Below are positions 42,525-52,645 of a stretch of 64,000 nt of DNA, one piece after another. A model generated the notes under the pieces. That model worked only from the letters and a program-made list of their open reading frames with translations. It had not been told where the DNA came from and searched no databases. The stretch's first letter is position 1. Every line of letters begins with the position of its first letter. Source of the DNA: Acetobacterium sp. (GTDB taxonomy: Bacteria > Bacillota > Clostridia > Eubacteriales > Eubacteriaceae); the NCBI GenBank assembly GCA_028692885.1, contig JAQUWM010000005.1, forward strand, positions 1 through 64,000, read 5' to 3'. Made by a program: the position numbers and the translations under genes.

Positions 42525-43976
42525 TTACCGATATTCTTTTCGTTTAGAGGAGGGCTGGATCGAAAGCGCTTCACGATATTTGGCCACCGTTCGTCTGGCC
42601 ACATCCAGATTTTGCTGCTGCAATAATTCTGATAGTTTTTGATCGCTCAGCGGCTTTCTCTTATCCTCCTGGTCAATTAATTCCTTTATATAGCCTTTGA
42701 TGGCGTCAGAAGAGCGGTCTTCCTGTCCCTGGGTATAGCCTCGTTTAAAGAAAAACTTCAAGGCAAAGGTACCCTTGGGGGTTTGGATATATTTTCCCCG
42801 AACGGCGCGGCTCACCGTTGACTCATGCACATCAATCATCTCGGCAATTGTTTTAAGTGTTAATGGCCGCAGATCGCCACCGCCTTCAAAAAAAAAGCGA
42901 TGCTGGGACTCAGCAATGGCGGTAATGACTTTTTTGATAGTACTCCGTCGTTGCTCAATACTTCTGATCAGAAAAGCTGCGCTATCAAGTTTTTTTTCCA
43001 GATAAAGCCTGGTTTTATCGTTCTTATCGGGGTTTTTCAGCAGTCCTTTGTAGTAATTATTAATCCGCAACCGGGGAGCCGACACCTCATTGATCTTAAC
43101 CACCAGCTCATCATCAACAATTTCGATAATACCATCAGGAATAACATAGGAAACCCGTTCTGAACAGGAAAATTCCCGGCCGGGTTTTGGTTCCAGGGTT
43201 TTAATCACCTCTTTAAATTCATAGACATCCTCAATGGTCAGACCAGTATCCTCGGCAATCCGCTTAAATTGGTTATCCGCCAGATCGATTAGATGATTTT
43301 TAACAATCTTGATAAACACTTCTTCGTCATCATACCCGATCTGACGCAGTTGAATCAGCAAGCACTCTTCAATATTTCGGCATCCCACCCCACTGGGATC
43401 AAAACCCTGGATAATCACAATCATTTTCTCGATACTTTCTTCATTCACTGCTAAAATATTTTTAATGTAGTCTCTATCGATGACCAGGTAGCCGTTATCA
43501 TCGATACAGTCAATTAAATATTCGCCAATCAGTATTTCCGAACTGGTCAGGTTTTTTTCCAGCATCTTAAATTGAAAATGTAGATATTCGTTCAGGGTTT
43601 TCTCCTGGGCGGTAAACTTTTCAAAACCATATTCGTCATCACTGTCAGCGCTTGACTGCGTCTGACCACGAAAATCAGAATTTTCAAGACTATGAAAATA
43701 TTCATCCCATTGGATTTCCTCCCTCGGCGCTTGTTCTTGAGCCGCTTCTTCTTTAACCAGTTCGCCCTTTAGTGATTCCCCCTCTTCATTAATGGGTACC
43801 ACCTCTTTTATCGACACCTCATTAAATTCCAGAACTGGGTTTTCCATGATTTCAGTTTCGATCAGACCATTGAGTTCCGTCGCTGTCAGCTGAAGAATCT
43901 CAATCGATTGGCGCATCTCCTGGGTCATGATCAATTTTTGGGTTTGGGTTATATTTAAATCAAATTTAATATTCAT
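42525..43976 (-). CDS. rpoN: RNA polymerase sigma-54 factor
   Basis: ORF 483 aa; Q-rich N-terminus TQTQKLIMTQEMRQSIEILQL, DVHESTVSRAVRGKYIQTPKGTFALKFFF, RRTVAKYREAL RpoN box. Confidence 0.96.
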   Translation of the reverse strand: MNIKFDLNITQTQKLIMTQEMRQSIEILQLTATELNGLIETEIMENPVLEFNEVSIKEVVPINEEGESLKGELVKEEAAQEQAPREEIQWDEYFHSLENSDFRGQTQSSADSDDEYGFEKFTAQEKTLNEYLHFQFKMLEKNLTSSEILIGEYLIDCIDDNGYLVIDRDYIKNILAVNEESIEKMIVIIQGFDPSGVGCRNIEECLLIQLRQIGYDDEEVFIKIVKNHLIDLADNQFKRIAEDTGLTIEDVYEFKEVIKTLEPKPGREFSCSERVSYVIPDGIIEIVDDELVVKINEVSAPRLRINNYYKGLLKNPDKNDKTRLYLEKKLDSAAFLIRSIEQRRSTIKKVITAIAESQHRFFFEGGGDLRPLTLKTIAEMIDVHESTVSRAVRGKYIQTPKGTFALKFFFKRGYTQGQEDRSSDAIKGYIKELIDQEDKRKPLSDQKLSELLQQQNLDVARRTVAKYREALSIQPSSKRKEYR

Positions 43977-44046
43977 TTTTCACCTGATCGTTTTATTTCT
44001 AAATCAAAAAAAGACTAACTTCCGTTAGTCCTAATCATATCATAGT

Positions 44047-44964
44047 CTACTTAAGCTCTTCAACGTATTTGATCACATTTACTGCAGCAATGGCACCATC
44101 GGCGGTGGCAGTAACTACTTGTCGCAAAGATTTACGCCTGACATCACCGGCTGCAAAGATCCCTGCGATATTGGTGCGCATTTCATCATCAGTGATCAGG
44201 TAATTCTGGGTATCGCTTTCCAACTGAGCGACAAAGGCTTCTGAATTTGGTTTCTGACCGACGAAAACAAACACACCATCAACGGGAACCGCCGTCATTT
44301 CACCAGTTTTTACATTTTTAACGACAATGCTTTCGACCAGGCCATTTCCGTTGATCTCTGCCACCACTGAATCCAGCATCATCGAAATTTTTTCATTTTC
44401 CTGAATGCGCTGCTGTAGAATTTTAGCGCCCCGGAGTTCATCACGACGATGAATGATGATAATTTCACTGGCGAACTTTGTCAGATACAAGGCTTCTTCC
44501 AAAGCCGTGTCGCCACCACCAATAACCGCAACCTTCAAGCCCTTAAAAAAATTAGCATCACAGGTAGCACAATAGGAGACCCCCATGCCGCGCAGTTCCT
44601 GTTCACCTTTACAGCCAATCAGTCTCGGTTCTGCACCAGTTGCGACGATGATGGTTCGGGTTTCCAGCTTACCTGATTCGGTTTCAACGATAAATCCGGT
44701 TGCTGTTTTTTGTGAATCAAGATAGGTTTTGTTCGCAAATTCAACGCCGAATTCTTCACATTGCTGCCGCATCCGCTCAGTTAAACCAGGACCAGTGCTG
44801 TTCGGTGGCGATCCCGGATAGTTTTCGATTTCCCAACTGGTCGCGATCTGGCCACCAATGCCACCTTTTTCAATAATCAACACTTTCAGTGCGCCCCGGG
44901 CCGCATAGATCCCGGCAGCCAGACCGGCTGGTCCGGCTCCCACTATAATTGTATCGTAACTCAT
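44047..44964 (-). CDS. trxB: thioredoxin-disulfide reductase
   Basis: ORF 305 aa; IVGAGPAGLAAGIYAAR, CATCDANFFKG, GIFAAGDVRRKSLRQVVTATADGAIAA. Confidence 0.95.
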   Translation of the reverse strand: MSYDTIIVGAGPAGLAAGIYAARGALKVLIIEKGGIGGQIATSWEIENYPGSPPNSTGPGLTERMRQQCEEFGVEFANKTYLDSQKTATGFIVETESGKLETRTIIVATGAEPRLIGCKGEQELRGMGVSYCATCDANFFKGLKVAVIGGGDTALEEALYLTKFASEIIIIHRRDELRGAKILQQRIQENEKISMMLDSVVAEINGNGLVESIVVKNVKTGEMTAVPVDGVFVFVGQKPNSEAFVAQLESDTQNYLITDDEMRTNIAGIFAAGDVRRKSLRQVVTATADGAIAAVNVIKYVEELK

Positions 44965-45002
44965 CCTTGCACCTCTTTCAGTTATTTAACTTCACCAGTT
45001 AC

Positions 45003-45452
45003 TCAGGATCCATCCTTCATAATTTTGCTGGTAGTTATGAATTCTTCCATCTGCATTTCGTTTTCTTTAACGATTTCTTTTTTGTATTCATCATATCTAT
45101 TTTCTTTGACAATTTCCAGCGATCGGGTTTCCAGTTTTAAATTTTTAACCACTTCAATCTGAATATCGATTTTTTCAGTAATCTCATCGATTCTTTTTTC
45201 GACAATCTTGATCTGCTCTTTTAAAAAGGAGATGTAGTGAAGATAGACCTGGCAGGCTGTCGGAGTGATCGATGCGGCCATATCCCGTTCATAATTTGTG
45301 TAACTTTTTTCCAGCTGGTCTTCCAGAGCCAGCTGTTTGTCCATTTCGTCACTTAATTGCCGCGTCAACCCACCCAAGATCATCATTTCATTTTCCAGAT
45401 TTTGATCTTTATAAGAAAGCAGTTTTCCTAAATGGAATTGGAATTTTTTCAT
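45003..45452 (-). CDS. fliJ: flagellar export protein FliJ
   Basis: 149 aa coiled-coil protein, MKKFQFHLGKLLSYKD; overlaps fliI stop. Confidence 0.85.
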   Translation of the reverse strand: MKKFQFHLGKLLSYKDQNLENEMMILGGLTRQLSDEMDKQLALEDQLEKSYTNYERDMAASITPTACQVYLHYISFLKEQIKIVEKRIDEITEKIDIQIEVVKNLKLETRSLEIVKENRYDEYKKEIVKENEMQMEEFITTSKIMKDGS

Positions 45453-46753
45453 AAGACAGCCTTCTTCATGGCTTCAACCGTATCATTAAATAAACACTTC
45501 TCATCCACTTTCTGCTGTAAAAACTTATTGATGCCGCCAATTTTTTTGATGGCAATATCCAAAGCCGGATTCGTACCGCTTTTGTAGGCGCCAATGCTGA
45601 CCAGATCATAATTGGTGTCATAAATCGACATCATGTTTCGGATCGAGGAAGCGGCCTCCTGTTGATTTTTATCGGCAATGTTGGACATCAGTCGACTGAC
45701 ACTGTTGAGCACATCAATCGCCGGGTAATGATTACGGGCGGCTATCTTTCTTGATAAGACAATATGCCCATCAATGATCCCCCGAACCGTGTCCGCGACC
45801 GGCTCATTCATATCATCCCCTTCAACCAGAACCGTATAAACCCCGGTAATGGAACCGGTTTCAAAGTTTCCGCTACGCTCCAGCAGTTTCGGCATCATGG
45901 CATAAATCGAGGGGGTGTAACCTCTAGCCACCGGAGGTTCTCCCGTAGCCAAACCAATTTCCCGCTGAGCCATAGCAAAGCGAGTCAGGGAATCCATCAT
46001 CAACAAGACATCATTGCCCTGATCTTTAAAATATTCCGCAATCGCAGTGGCTGTCAGGGCGCATTTCATCCGCTGCATCGGCGGCTGATCCGAGGTTGCC
46101 ACAACAACTACCGAACGCGCCAGACCTTCCTGGCCCAAATCATTTTCCAGAAATTGTCTGACCTCCCGGCCTCGCTCGCCAACCAGAGCGATGACATTCA
46201 CCTGGGCTTTGACATTTCTGGCAATCATTCCCATCAGGGTACTTTTCCCCACCCCACTACCGGCAAAGATTCCCATTCTCTGACCTTTACCGATCGTCAA
46301 TAAACCATCTATTGCTTTTATCCCAAATTCCAGAATATCATCAATACATGGTCTTGAAAAGGGATTTGCTCCCGAACTTTGGATATCATAAGGCATCGTA
46401 TTTTCAATCGGATCGCCGCCATCAATGGGTTCTCCCATGGCATTGACAACCCGGCCGATCATCTTTTCCGACACTCCGATTTTTAACGATGAACCAGTCG
46501 GTTCAACAATATTTCCGAAGCTGATGCCTTCCGGTTCTTCGTAAGGCATCAATAACACCTTATTACCGCGAAAACCGACCACTTCAGCCAAAATGAAACG
46601 ATCTGCATTCTGATCAAATATCTTACACAAATCGCCAATACTACATTCCGGCCCCACCGATTCAATCATCATGCCGACAACTTTTTCAATTTTCCCAAAA
46701 TACTGATAAGTTTCCGCCCGTTGAATGGCTTTGCAAATTTCAGATGTATTCAT
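45449..46753 (-). CDS. fliI: flagellar protein export ATPase FliI
   Basis: GIFAGSGVGKSTLMGMIARN, LMMDSLTRFAMAQREIGLATGEPP. Confidence 0.96.
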   Translation of the reverse strand: MNTSEICKAIQRAETYQYFGKIEKVVGMMIESVGPECSIGDLCKIFDQNADRFILAEVVGFRGNKVLLMPYEEPEGISFGNIVEPTGSSLKIGVSEKMIGRVVNAMGEPIDGGDPIENTMPYDIQSSGANPFSRPCIDDILEFGIKAIDGLLTIGKGQRMGIFAGSGVGKSTLMGMIARNVKAQVNVIALVGERGREVRQFLENDLGQEGLARSVVVVATSDQPPMQRMKCALTATAIAEYFKDQGNDVLLMMDSLTRFAMAQREIGLATGEPPVARGYTPSIYAMMPKLLERSGNFETGSITGVYTVLVEGDDMNEPVADTVRGIIDGHIVLSRKIAARNHYPAIDVLNSVSRLMSNIADKNQQEAASSIRNMMSIYDTNYDLVSIGAYKSGTNPALDIAIKKIGGINKFLQQKVDEKCLFNDTVEAMKKAVL

Positions 46754-46764
46754 TTTGCCTCCAG

Positions 46765-47565
46765 TTAAGAACTTTGTTCGATCGCTTTCTCCAATTGACC
46801 CAATTGTACCGGCAGACTCATATCGATAACAGAATCATTGGTTTCGACCATAATCTTATCCTCGTCCTTCAGAATAATCACCTTGGATTTTTTTGACAGT
46901 TTTTTTAATTTTTCTGCCATTTCCTTATTAATATGGAGCTCCAGGGTTTTTTGATTCTCCGATAAATAGATTTTAAGATCTTCTTCATCCCCGTGAATGA
47001 CCTCGTCAAAGAACCTCAAAAAGAGATCATTGTCTTCCTGAACCTGATATTTCATTATTTTTTTGGCAATTTCAAAAGCGATATTCAGCAACTCTTTTTT
47101 CTGATTATCCAGGGCCCGCTGTCGCTCAGTAAGAATCTCTTCAAGCAGATCATTTATTTCCTGAAACTTGTTATCAATGTCTGCCGCCGCTTGAGCCAGG
47201 CCGTCATTTAAACCTTCTTTAAGACCAGCCTGAAAGCCTTCCTGAGCACCATCCTTCCGGCCTTCTTCATGGCCAGTGGCATAGCCCTGAGAAAAACCCT
47301 CCTGATAACCACTTTCCTGAGATTTTTCTTTAATCTCCTGGCTGGCCCGGATCGCTTCTTTCATCAGTTCATTAGCTGCATGCATGGCTTCAACGCTTTC
47401 ATTCTGATCGATTTGATTTTCAGCCATTTCTTCATTTCTAATGAATTGGCCTTCCTCGTCAACCTCCGCTTCCGGCTGATTTACAATCGGCACAACTTCA
47501 GATATAGTCATTTGAGACACCCATTTAGCTTTTACAATACTAGACAATGATCTCGTCCTTTCCAC
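46765..47565 (-). CDS. fliH: flagellar assembly protein FliH
   Basis: 266 aa; GxxxG-repeat EGFSQGYATGHEEGRKDGAQEGFQAGLKEGLNDG, position between fliG and fliI. Confidence 0.88.
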   Translation of the reverse strand: MERTRSLSSIVKAKWVSQMTISEVVPIVNQPEAEVDEEGQFIRNEEMAENQIDQNESVEAMHAANELMKEAIRASQEIKEKSQESGYQEGFSQGYATGHEEGRKDGAQEGFQAGLKEGLNDGLAQAAADIDNKFQEINDLLEEILTERQRALDNQKKELLNIAFEIAKKIMKYQVQEDNDLFLRFFDEVIHGDEEDLKIYLSENQKTLELHINKEMAEKLKKLSKKSKVIILKDEDKIMVETNDSVIDMSLPVQLGQLEKAIEQSS

Positions 47566-48553
47566 CCTTAGATGTTACAATTTCGCCTTCTTCTTCCAGT
47601 CTTCTGATTACTGAAACAATCTTCTGCTGAGCTTCTTCGACATCCCGAACCCTGACATTATGCAGGTATTCCATCTCACTCTTGACCGTTTCACCCATTC
47701 GTTGCGACATATTGACAAAGATTATATCCGCAACAGCTTTGTTTGCACCCTTGAGGGCAACGGACATTTCTTTGGTATCAATTTCCTGAAGGAACCGCTG
47801 AATCGACATCGAATCAAGAATAACAATATCTTCAAATACAAACATCCGCTTACGAATTTCTTCTGAGAGTTTGGCATCATTTTTACTGAGTTCATCAAAG
47901 ATGTATTTTTCAGTACCACGATCAATGTTGTTCATAATTTCAGCAATATAGTTAATCCCGCCAACTTCCAGTAAATCGAAGGAGACAACCGATTCAAATT
48001 TACGTTCTAAAATGGTTTCAACCTGTCTGATAATCTCTGGCGAGGTACGATCCATTCTGGCGATCCGCTCGACAACTTCGACCCGAATACTCTTGGGCAA
48101 CTCAGAAATAATCGCTGAGGCCTGGTCAGCCCTGGCATAGGATAAAATCAGGGCAATGGTCTGCGGATGCTCATTCATAATCATATTCATTAAGTTTTTG
48201 TAATCCGCTTTGCGAATAAACTCAAAGGCTTTTGTCCTTAGCGTTTTGGTAACCCGCTCTAAAAGCGCACTACCCTGCTGAACCCCAAAAGCCTTCTCGA
48301 GGACACTTCGGGCATAATTAACACCGCCTTCAATATACACCTTTTGGGCGACACAAAGACCATAAAATTCGTCAATCACCTGGTCAGCCACCTCCGGCGG
48401 AACACTATCCTGACGGGTGATCTCATAGGTTAAAATTTCGATTTCTTCTTCCTGTAAGTGTTTATAAATGGTGGAAGCAATGTCTGTCCCCAGGGAAATA
48501 ACCACCTGGGCTGCTTTTTGTCTTGGTGTTAAGGTAACGTCCATATTCGTCAA
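47540..48553 (-). CDS. fliG: flagellar motor switch protein FliG
   Basis: LTPRQKAAQVVISLGTDIAS, NEHPQTIALILSYARADQASAII, LLEVGGINYIAEIMNNIDRGTEKYI. Confidence 0.95.
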   Translation of the reverse strand: MTNMDVTLTPRQKAAQVVISLGTDIASTIYKHLQEEEIEILTYEITRQDSVPPEVADQVIDEFYGLCVAQKVYIEGGVNYARSVLEKAFGVQQGSALLERVTKTLRTKAFEFIRKADYKNLMNMIMNEHPQTIALILSYARADQASAIISELPKSIRVEVVERIARMDRTSPEIIRQVETILERKFESVVSFDLLEVGGINYIAEIMNNIDRGTEKYIFDELSKNDAKLSEEIRKRMFVFEDIVILDSMSIQRFLQEIDTKEMSVALKGANKAVADIIFVNMSQRMGETVKSEMEYLHNVRVRDVEEAQQKIVSVIRRLEEEGEIVTSKGGKDEIIV

Positions 48554-48573
48554 CTTCCTTCATCAATTCTAAG

Positions 48574-50151
48574 CTATTCACTTTCATTCTTAAGCCATGA
48601 TTTAAATAACTGTGCCGCAATTTCGGGATTTGTGGCTGCAAACTCCTTGATTTTTTCTTTTTTATCATCTTTAAGAGGCTGAATTGGTATATTGGGTATA
48701 GATTTATCTGCTGACAGGGCATCAAATAATGCATCTGCCCCGTCTTCATCCATGGCAAAGGCTTCCTCTTCGCCCCGCTTTTTCTTTTTCCGTCCGGCTC
48801 CGGCCGCCTTTTTCTTCTTTCCTCTGCTGAGAATAAACAATAAGAGCAATAGCAGGAGCAGCACCCCTGCACCAATTCCGCCAAAGATTATTAACTGCTG
48901 TGGCGTGAAGATCGGCTCTTCGACTTCCTCTACTTCCTCGAAAAACTCAAAATTACGTACCGTTACACTTTGAGGCGGAACACCAGCTGCAAAGGCCACC
49001 AATTGAATCAGATTTTCCCGAGCTACCGGCGTCATCGCCGGGTCATCAATCGCGATCCCAATCGAGACCGTTTCGATCGCCGGATCGAGTTTTTCAGTCT
49101 GGGTGATTTCCTGGCTGACTGAATAAGTGGTGTTTTCCTGAATACCAGTAACGATTCCACCCTCTCCGGTTAATCCTTCAGCATAGGTGGTAATATCGGT
49201 ATTCCCGGTAACACCGGCAATGCCGCCGGCGATGCCATCCTCATTGGAGATAACCAGGCTAGAAGATTCCTGATTGATAACCCCGGAATTTTCGCCATCT
49301 GGTGACGGTGTATAAACTGTTGATTCCTGCTTAGTCGCATCGGTATTAAGCGTCGCTGTCACCGATACCTTATATTGGGACGGATCGTAGGGTCCATCCA
49401 AAACATTATTGACTTTCTGAGTCAAACTATTTTCAATGGCTTTAGTCAATTTCATCTTGCTTTCGCCGCCATTGGTGGCAGCCAGATCATTTACCAGATC
49501 ATTTCCATTACCATCGGTTAATGCGATATTATCGGTCGTCAGACCCGCCACAGATTTTGCCACCAGATTCTGGATTCCCAAAATCTGTTCCTTTGTTAAG
49601 GTAGCTCCCGACTCTAAATGAATAATTACCGAGGCTGTGGTTGCTTCTGTTTCCTGAAGATAAAAGACATTTTCTGTCGGTACTGAAATGGTAACAATGG
49701 CGTCTTTTACGCCATTTAAGGTTTTTATGCTAGCACCAAGACGCTCCTGGAGCTGCATGTTTTCATATTGCTTCCGCTCATAGTCGGTGGCAAGCATACT
49801 GTTATTATCTTGAATGACGTAATAACTCAAGCCATTCTTGGGGTAACCCGCTGTTGCCAGTTCCATCCTGACCTGCGCCTCATCTTCTCTAGGCACCATG
49901 ATATTTCCACCGGCATCAAGTTTGACATCTGCCTCCATCTCTGTCAGGGCCGCCATAATTTCGGTGGTTTCTGCCTGGGTCAAATCGTCAAAAAGAGGCA
50001 CATACTCTTTGTAATTTAAAAAAGCTGTCAAGCCGATGGATGCCAACAAAACCAGTACAACCCCGCCAATCATCAGTATTTTGGCTTTTTTTGAGGTTCC
50101 GGTCCAGAAGTTTTTAATTTTTTCTAAAAAGCCCTTAATCTTCTCATTCAT
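48574..50151 (-). CDS. fliF: flagellar M-ring protein FliF
   Basis: 525 aa; two TMs, YVPLFDDLTQAETTEIMAALTE, ELATAGYPKNG, RGKKKK. Confidence 0.95.
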   Translation of the reverse strand: MNEKIKGFLEKIKNFWTGTSKKAKILMIGGVVLVLLASIGLTAFLNYKEYVPLFDDLTQAETTEIMAALTEMEADVKLDAGGNIMVPREDEAQVRMELATAGYPKNGLSYYVIQDNNSMLATDYERKQYENMQLQERLGASIKTLNGVKDAIVTISVPTENVFYLQETEATTASVIIHLESGATLTKEQILGIQNLVAKSVAGLTTDNIALTDGNGNDLVNDLAATNGGESKMKLTKAIENSLTQKVNNVLDGPYDPSQYKVSVTATLNTDATKQESTVYTPSPDGENSGVINQESSSLVISNEDGIAGGIAGVTGNTDITTYAEGLTGEGGIVTGIQENTTYSVSQEITQTEKLDPAIETVSIGIAIDDPAMTPVARENLIQLVAFAAGVPPQSVTVRNFEFFEEVEEVEEPIFTPQQLIIFGGIGAGVLLLLLLLLFILSRGKKKKAAGAGRKKKKRGEEEAFAMDEDGADALFDALSADKSIPNIPIQPLKDDKKEKIKEFAATNPEIAAQLFKSWLKNESE

Positions 50152-50295
50152 CGTCTTTTCTCATCCATCCAAAGTATTTGCTGTCAGTAGTCCTCAATAA
50201 ACCGATGCACTCAAACAGGGAATACCAATCACCGAAATAAAATTTCTGACTGGTACCCTCTTCTGGTTTAAAAAAATGTTTTGATATATCCAAAC

Positions 50296-50616
50296 TTATA
50301 GGCCGGTATTCATAACAGCCTGATAAGACTCTAAGACCTTATTGCGAAGCTGTACCATGGTTTGTAGAGCGACATCAGCCTTGGCTGTGTTAATCATCAT
50401 GGTGTGCATATCATCCATATTTCCAATTGACAAATTATAAGCATCTACCTTAGTAACGGCTTCAGTTTCTTCCACATTATTAATGGTATCCTGCAGGATA
50501 TTCTTAAAATCTCCGGCAACGCCAGTATCCACAGCCGCTGCAGCATTTACCGCATTTCCGCCAACAGTACTAATACCGGCTCCACCGATTATCGAGGTCA
50601 TCGGGACTATAAACAT
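50296..50616 (-). CDS. fliE: flagellar hook-basal body protein FliE
   Basis: 106 aa; NLSIGNMDDMHTMMINTAKADVALQTMVQLRNKVLESYQAVMNTGL. Confidence 0.92.
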   Translation of the reverse strand: MFIVPMTSIIGGAGISTVGGNAVNAAAAVDTGVAGDFKNILQDTINNVEETEAVTKVDAYNLSIGNMDDMHTMMINTAKADVALQTMVQLRNKVLESYQAVMNTGL

Positions 50617-50628
50617 AATTCTCTCCTT

Positions 50629-51066
50629 TTATCGGCCAATTTCAAGGGCCTTTAGTACAATTGATTTTGTTGCATTAAACGCTGTTACATTCGCTTCATA
50701 AGCCCGACTGGCACCCATGGCGTCGGTCATTTCCTGGGCGGTATTAACATTAGGATACATCACATAGCCCTCAGCATTAGCATCCGGGTGAGTGGGATCA
50801 TAAACCGGGACTAATGCCGATTCATCTTCAATCACAGCCTCAACCTGAACCCCAGCTTTTTGAACCACACCGGTTGCTGTTTTTAGCGCATCAAGGAAGG
50901 TTCCAGTATTAACACTGCTCAGTACCGTCATTTTCCGACGATAAGGCTCGCCATCTTCGGTTCGGGTAACCTGGGCATTGGCGATGTTTTGAGCAACGAT
51001 ATCCAAGCGATACTTTTGCGCCGTCATACCCGATCCTGAAATATTAAAAGAACTTAAAAAACTCAT
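50629..51066 (-). CDS. flgC: flagellar basal-body rod protein FlgC
   Basis: 145 aa; SFNISGSGMTAQKYRLDIVAQNIANAQVTRTEDGEPYRRK, C-terminal ASRAYEANVTAFNATKSI. Confidence 0.95.
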   Translation of the reverse strand: MSFLSSFNISGSGMTAQKYRLDIVAQNIANAQVTRTEDGEPYRRKMTVLSSVNTGTFLDALKTATGVVQKAGVQVEAVIEDESALVPVYDPTHPDANAEGYVMYPNVNTAQEMTDAMGASRAYEANVTAFNATKSIVLKALEIGR

Positions 51067-51473
51067 TATTTCCCTCCATTAATCGCATATTTTAATCTCG
51101 AGTAGGAGTCACTGACACCACGAACCAGATAGTTATATTGCAGCACGGATTTGGTCATATCAATGTTTTCAGACTCCATATCCACGTTGTTCTGATCCAA
51201 ACGACTGGACGTGGCTCCCTGGTACACATTAATATTTGAATTATCAATCGATTGAATGCTTTCCATTTTGTCAAGAAAACTAGTAGAACCAGCATTTGCA
51301 GTCGTTTGTAGCTTGTTTATTTCTGCTTTTAATGAATCTTCAAAATTGACTTTGATCGCTTTATATCCTGGTGTCTCAGAGTTAGCAATGTTATTGCTGG
51401 TGGCCTTCTGTCTTTGCCAGGTACCATCGAGTGCTTTCTGATATAGGGCTGAGGTTATTGAATCACCAATCAT
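51066..51473 (-). CDS. flgB: flagellar basal-body rod protein FlgB
   Basis: Start corrected to MIGDSITSALYQKALDGTWQRQKATSNNIANSETPGYKA after AAAGGAGGATACG. Confidence 0.94.
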   Translation of the reverse strand: MIGDSITSALYQKALDGTWQRQKATSNNIANSETPGYKAIKVNFEDSLKAEINKLQTTANAGSTSFLDKMESIQSIDNSNINVYQGATSSRLDQNNVDMESENIDMTKSVLQYNYLVRGVSDSYSRLKYAINGGK

Positions 51474-51732
51474 CGTATCCTCCTTTTTTATATACTGAGA
51501 TAACTGCCAGCTGGTTTTATAATTATTTATTATTACATACGTTGTTAAATTGATATTTCCTGCTAACATTTAAAAACCAAAAATAACAATATTTACAGAT
51601 ATTACCATAATACCATAATTTTGAAAAAACAACAAATAGATTTATACTCTACCTAAGTTGAAATTAAGTTAGCAGTCTATTTTGAGCTGACAATTATTTG
51701 GGGTTTATCATTTAAACACCAAGTAGGGATTT

Positions 51733-51760
51733 AAAAAAGAATATACGTATATTCTTTTTT
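51733..51760. repeat. 28-bp perfect palindrome
   Basis: AAAAAAGAATATACGTATATTCTTTTTT, identical to its reverse complement. Confidence 0.8.
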
Positions 51761-51789
51761 ACGCTGGTTTCATTATATGGTCTCACGCA

Positions 51790-51818
51790 AAAAAAAGCAA
51801 CCGTCGTTGCTTTTTTTA
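51790..51818 (-). terminator. intrinsic terminator of the fliD-fliS-fliT unit
   Basis: AGCAAC-cgtc-GTTGCT with flanking A/T tracts. Confidence 0.75.
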
Positions 51819-51833
51819 AGGTGTTTATTCTAT

Positions 51834-52229
51834 TTATTTTTTCGCATCAAGGAAAGTACCATAGCTTGGCGTTAAGCTGATTTCATAATCTGCAATTTTC
51901 TGATTTTGCTGGTTTTTTTTCAAATCCTGCAAGGTCTTTTGCTGTTCAGCTTGAATCAGATGAATACAGCTTTGATCCATATCTTGAATCAGTTTGATTA
52001 GATTATCGATTTCTCGCTTTTCTTTGAGCGTACAGACTTGATTCCTCTTGATTTCAGTAAAATGATCTTCCTGACTTTTTAATCGTAGGATTAACTGTTC
52101 ACGTTCATCCAGTATTGCAGCTAGAGACTCCCAATCTTCAATGCTACTGAGAATTTCTTCGCCCTTTGTTACATATTCCTTTAGAATGAGAATCTTCTCC
52201 TGGCACAATTCAGATGGCTGTTCACTCAT
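51834..52229 (-). CDS. FliT-like flagellar chaperone
   Basis: 131 aa helical protein directly downstream of fliD-fliS. Confidence 0.6.
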   Translation of the reverse strand: MSEQPSELCQEKILILKEYVTKGEEILSSIEDWESLAAILDEREQLILRLKSQEDHFTEIKRNQVCTLKEKREIDNLIKLIQDMDQSCIHLIQAEQQKTLQDLKKNQQNQKIADYEISLTPSYGTFLDAKK

Positions 52230-52230
52230 T

Positions 52231-52626
52231 TTAAAGTCCTCGGGTAGGTGTAAGCTTGTTCATTTTTTCCACCTCTTTAAACGAATCTTTTAAATCGTTA
52301 ATCAGCGACCAGATATCATTCATGAGTTGGAGATCTCGACTCACAGCAACCTCTCCCAGCTTTGTATAAATAAACCCATACATTTCGTTTAACTCAATAG
52401 AAATCGGGTATTGCATATCCAAAGACAGGTTTAATGAAGAAACAATCTTTTGGCATTTTCCAATGGCATTATAGGCTTTTACGTTTTCTTCCCGCTCTGT
52501 AAAAATGATGGCCATTTTTAACTGTTTAGTGGCTTCTTCAAAAAGCTTTACCACTACTTCGCCCTTAGATAAACTTTCAATTGCATATCTTTTGGACTCC
52601 TGATAAGCATTTGCATATTGCATCAC
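52231..52626 (-). CDS. fliS: flagellar export chaperone FliS
   Basis: 131 aa; YANAYQESKRYAIESLSKGEVVVKLFEEATKQLKMA. Confidence 0.92.
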   Translation of the reverse strand: MMQYANAYQESKRYAIESLSKGEVVVKLFEEATKQLKMAIIFTEREENVKAYNAIGKCQKIVSSLNLSLDMQYPISIELNEMYGFIYTKLGEVAVSRDLQLMNDIWSLINDLKDSFKEVEKMNKLTPTRGL

Positions 52627-52645
52627 AATTCCTCCTTTCTATTTA

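Noticed and set aside
45764-46303. 179-aa plus-strand ORF
   Set aside because: Antisense to fliI; no recognisable domain or RBS.
47210-47330. Repetitive GxxxG coding stretch in fliH
   Set aside because: GxxxG repeats are a known feature of FliH proteins, so not novel.
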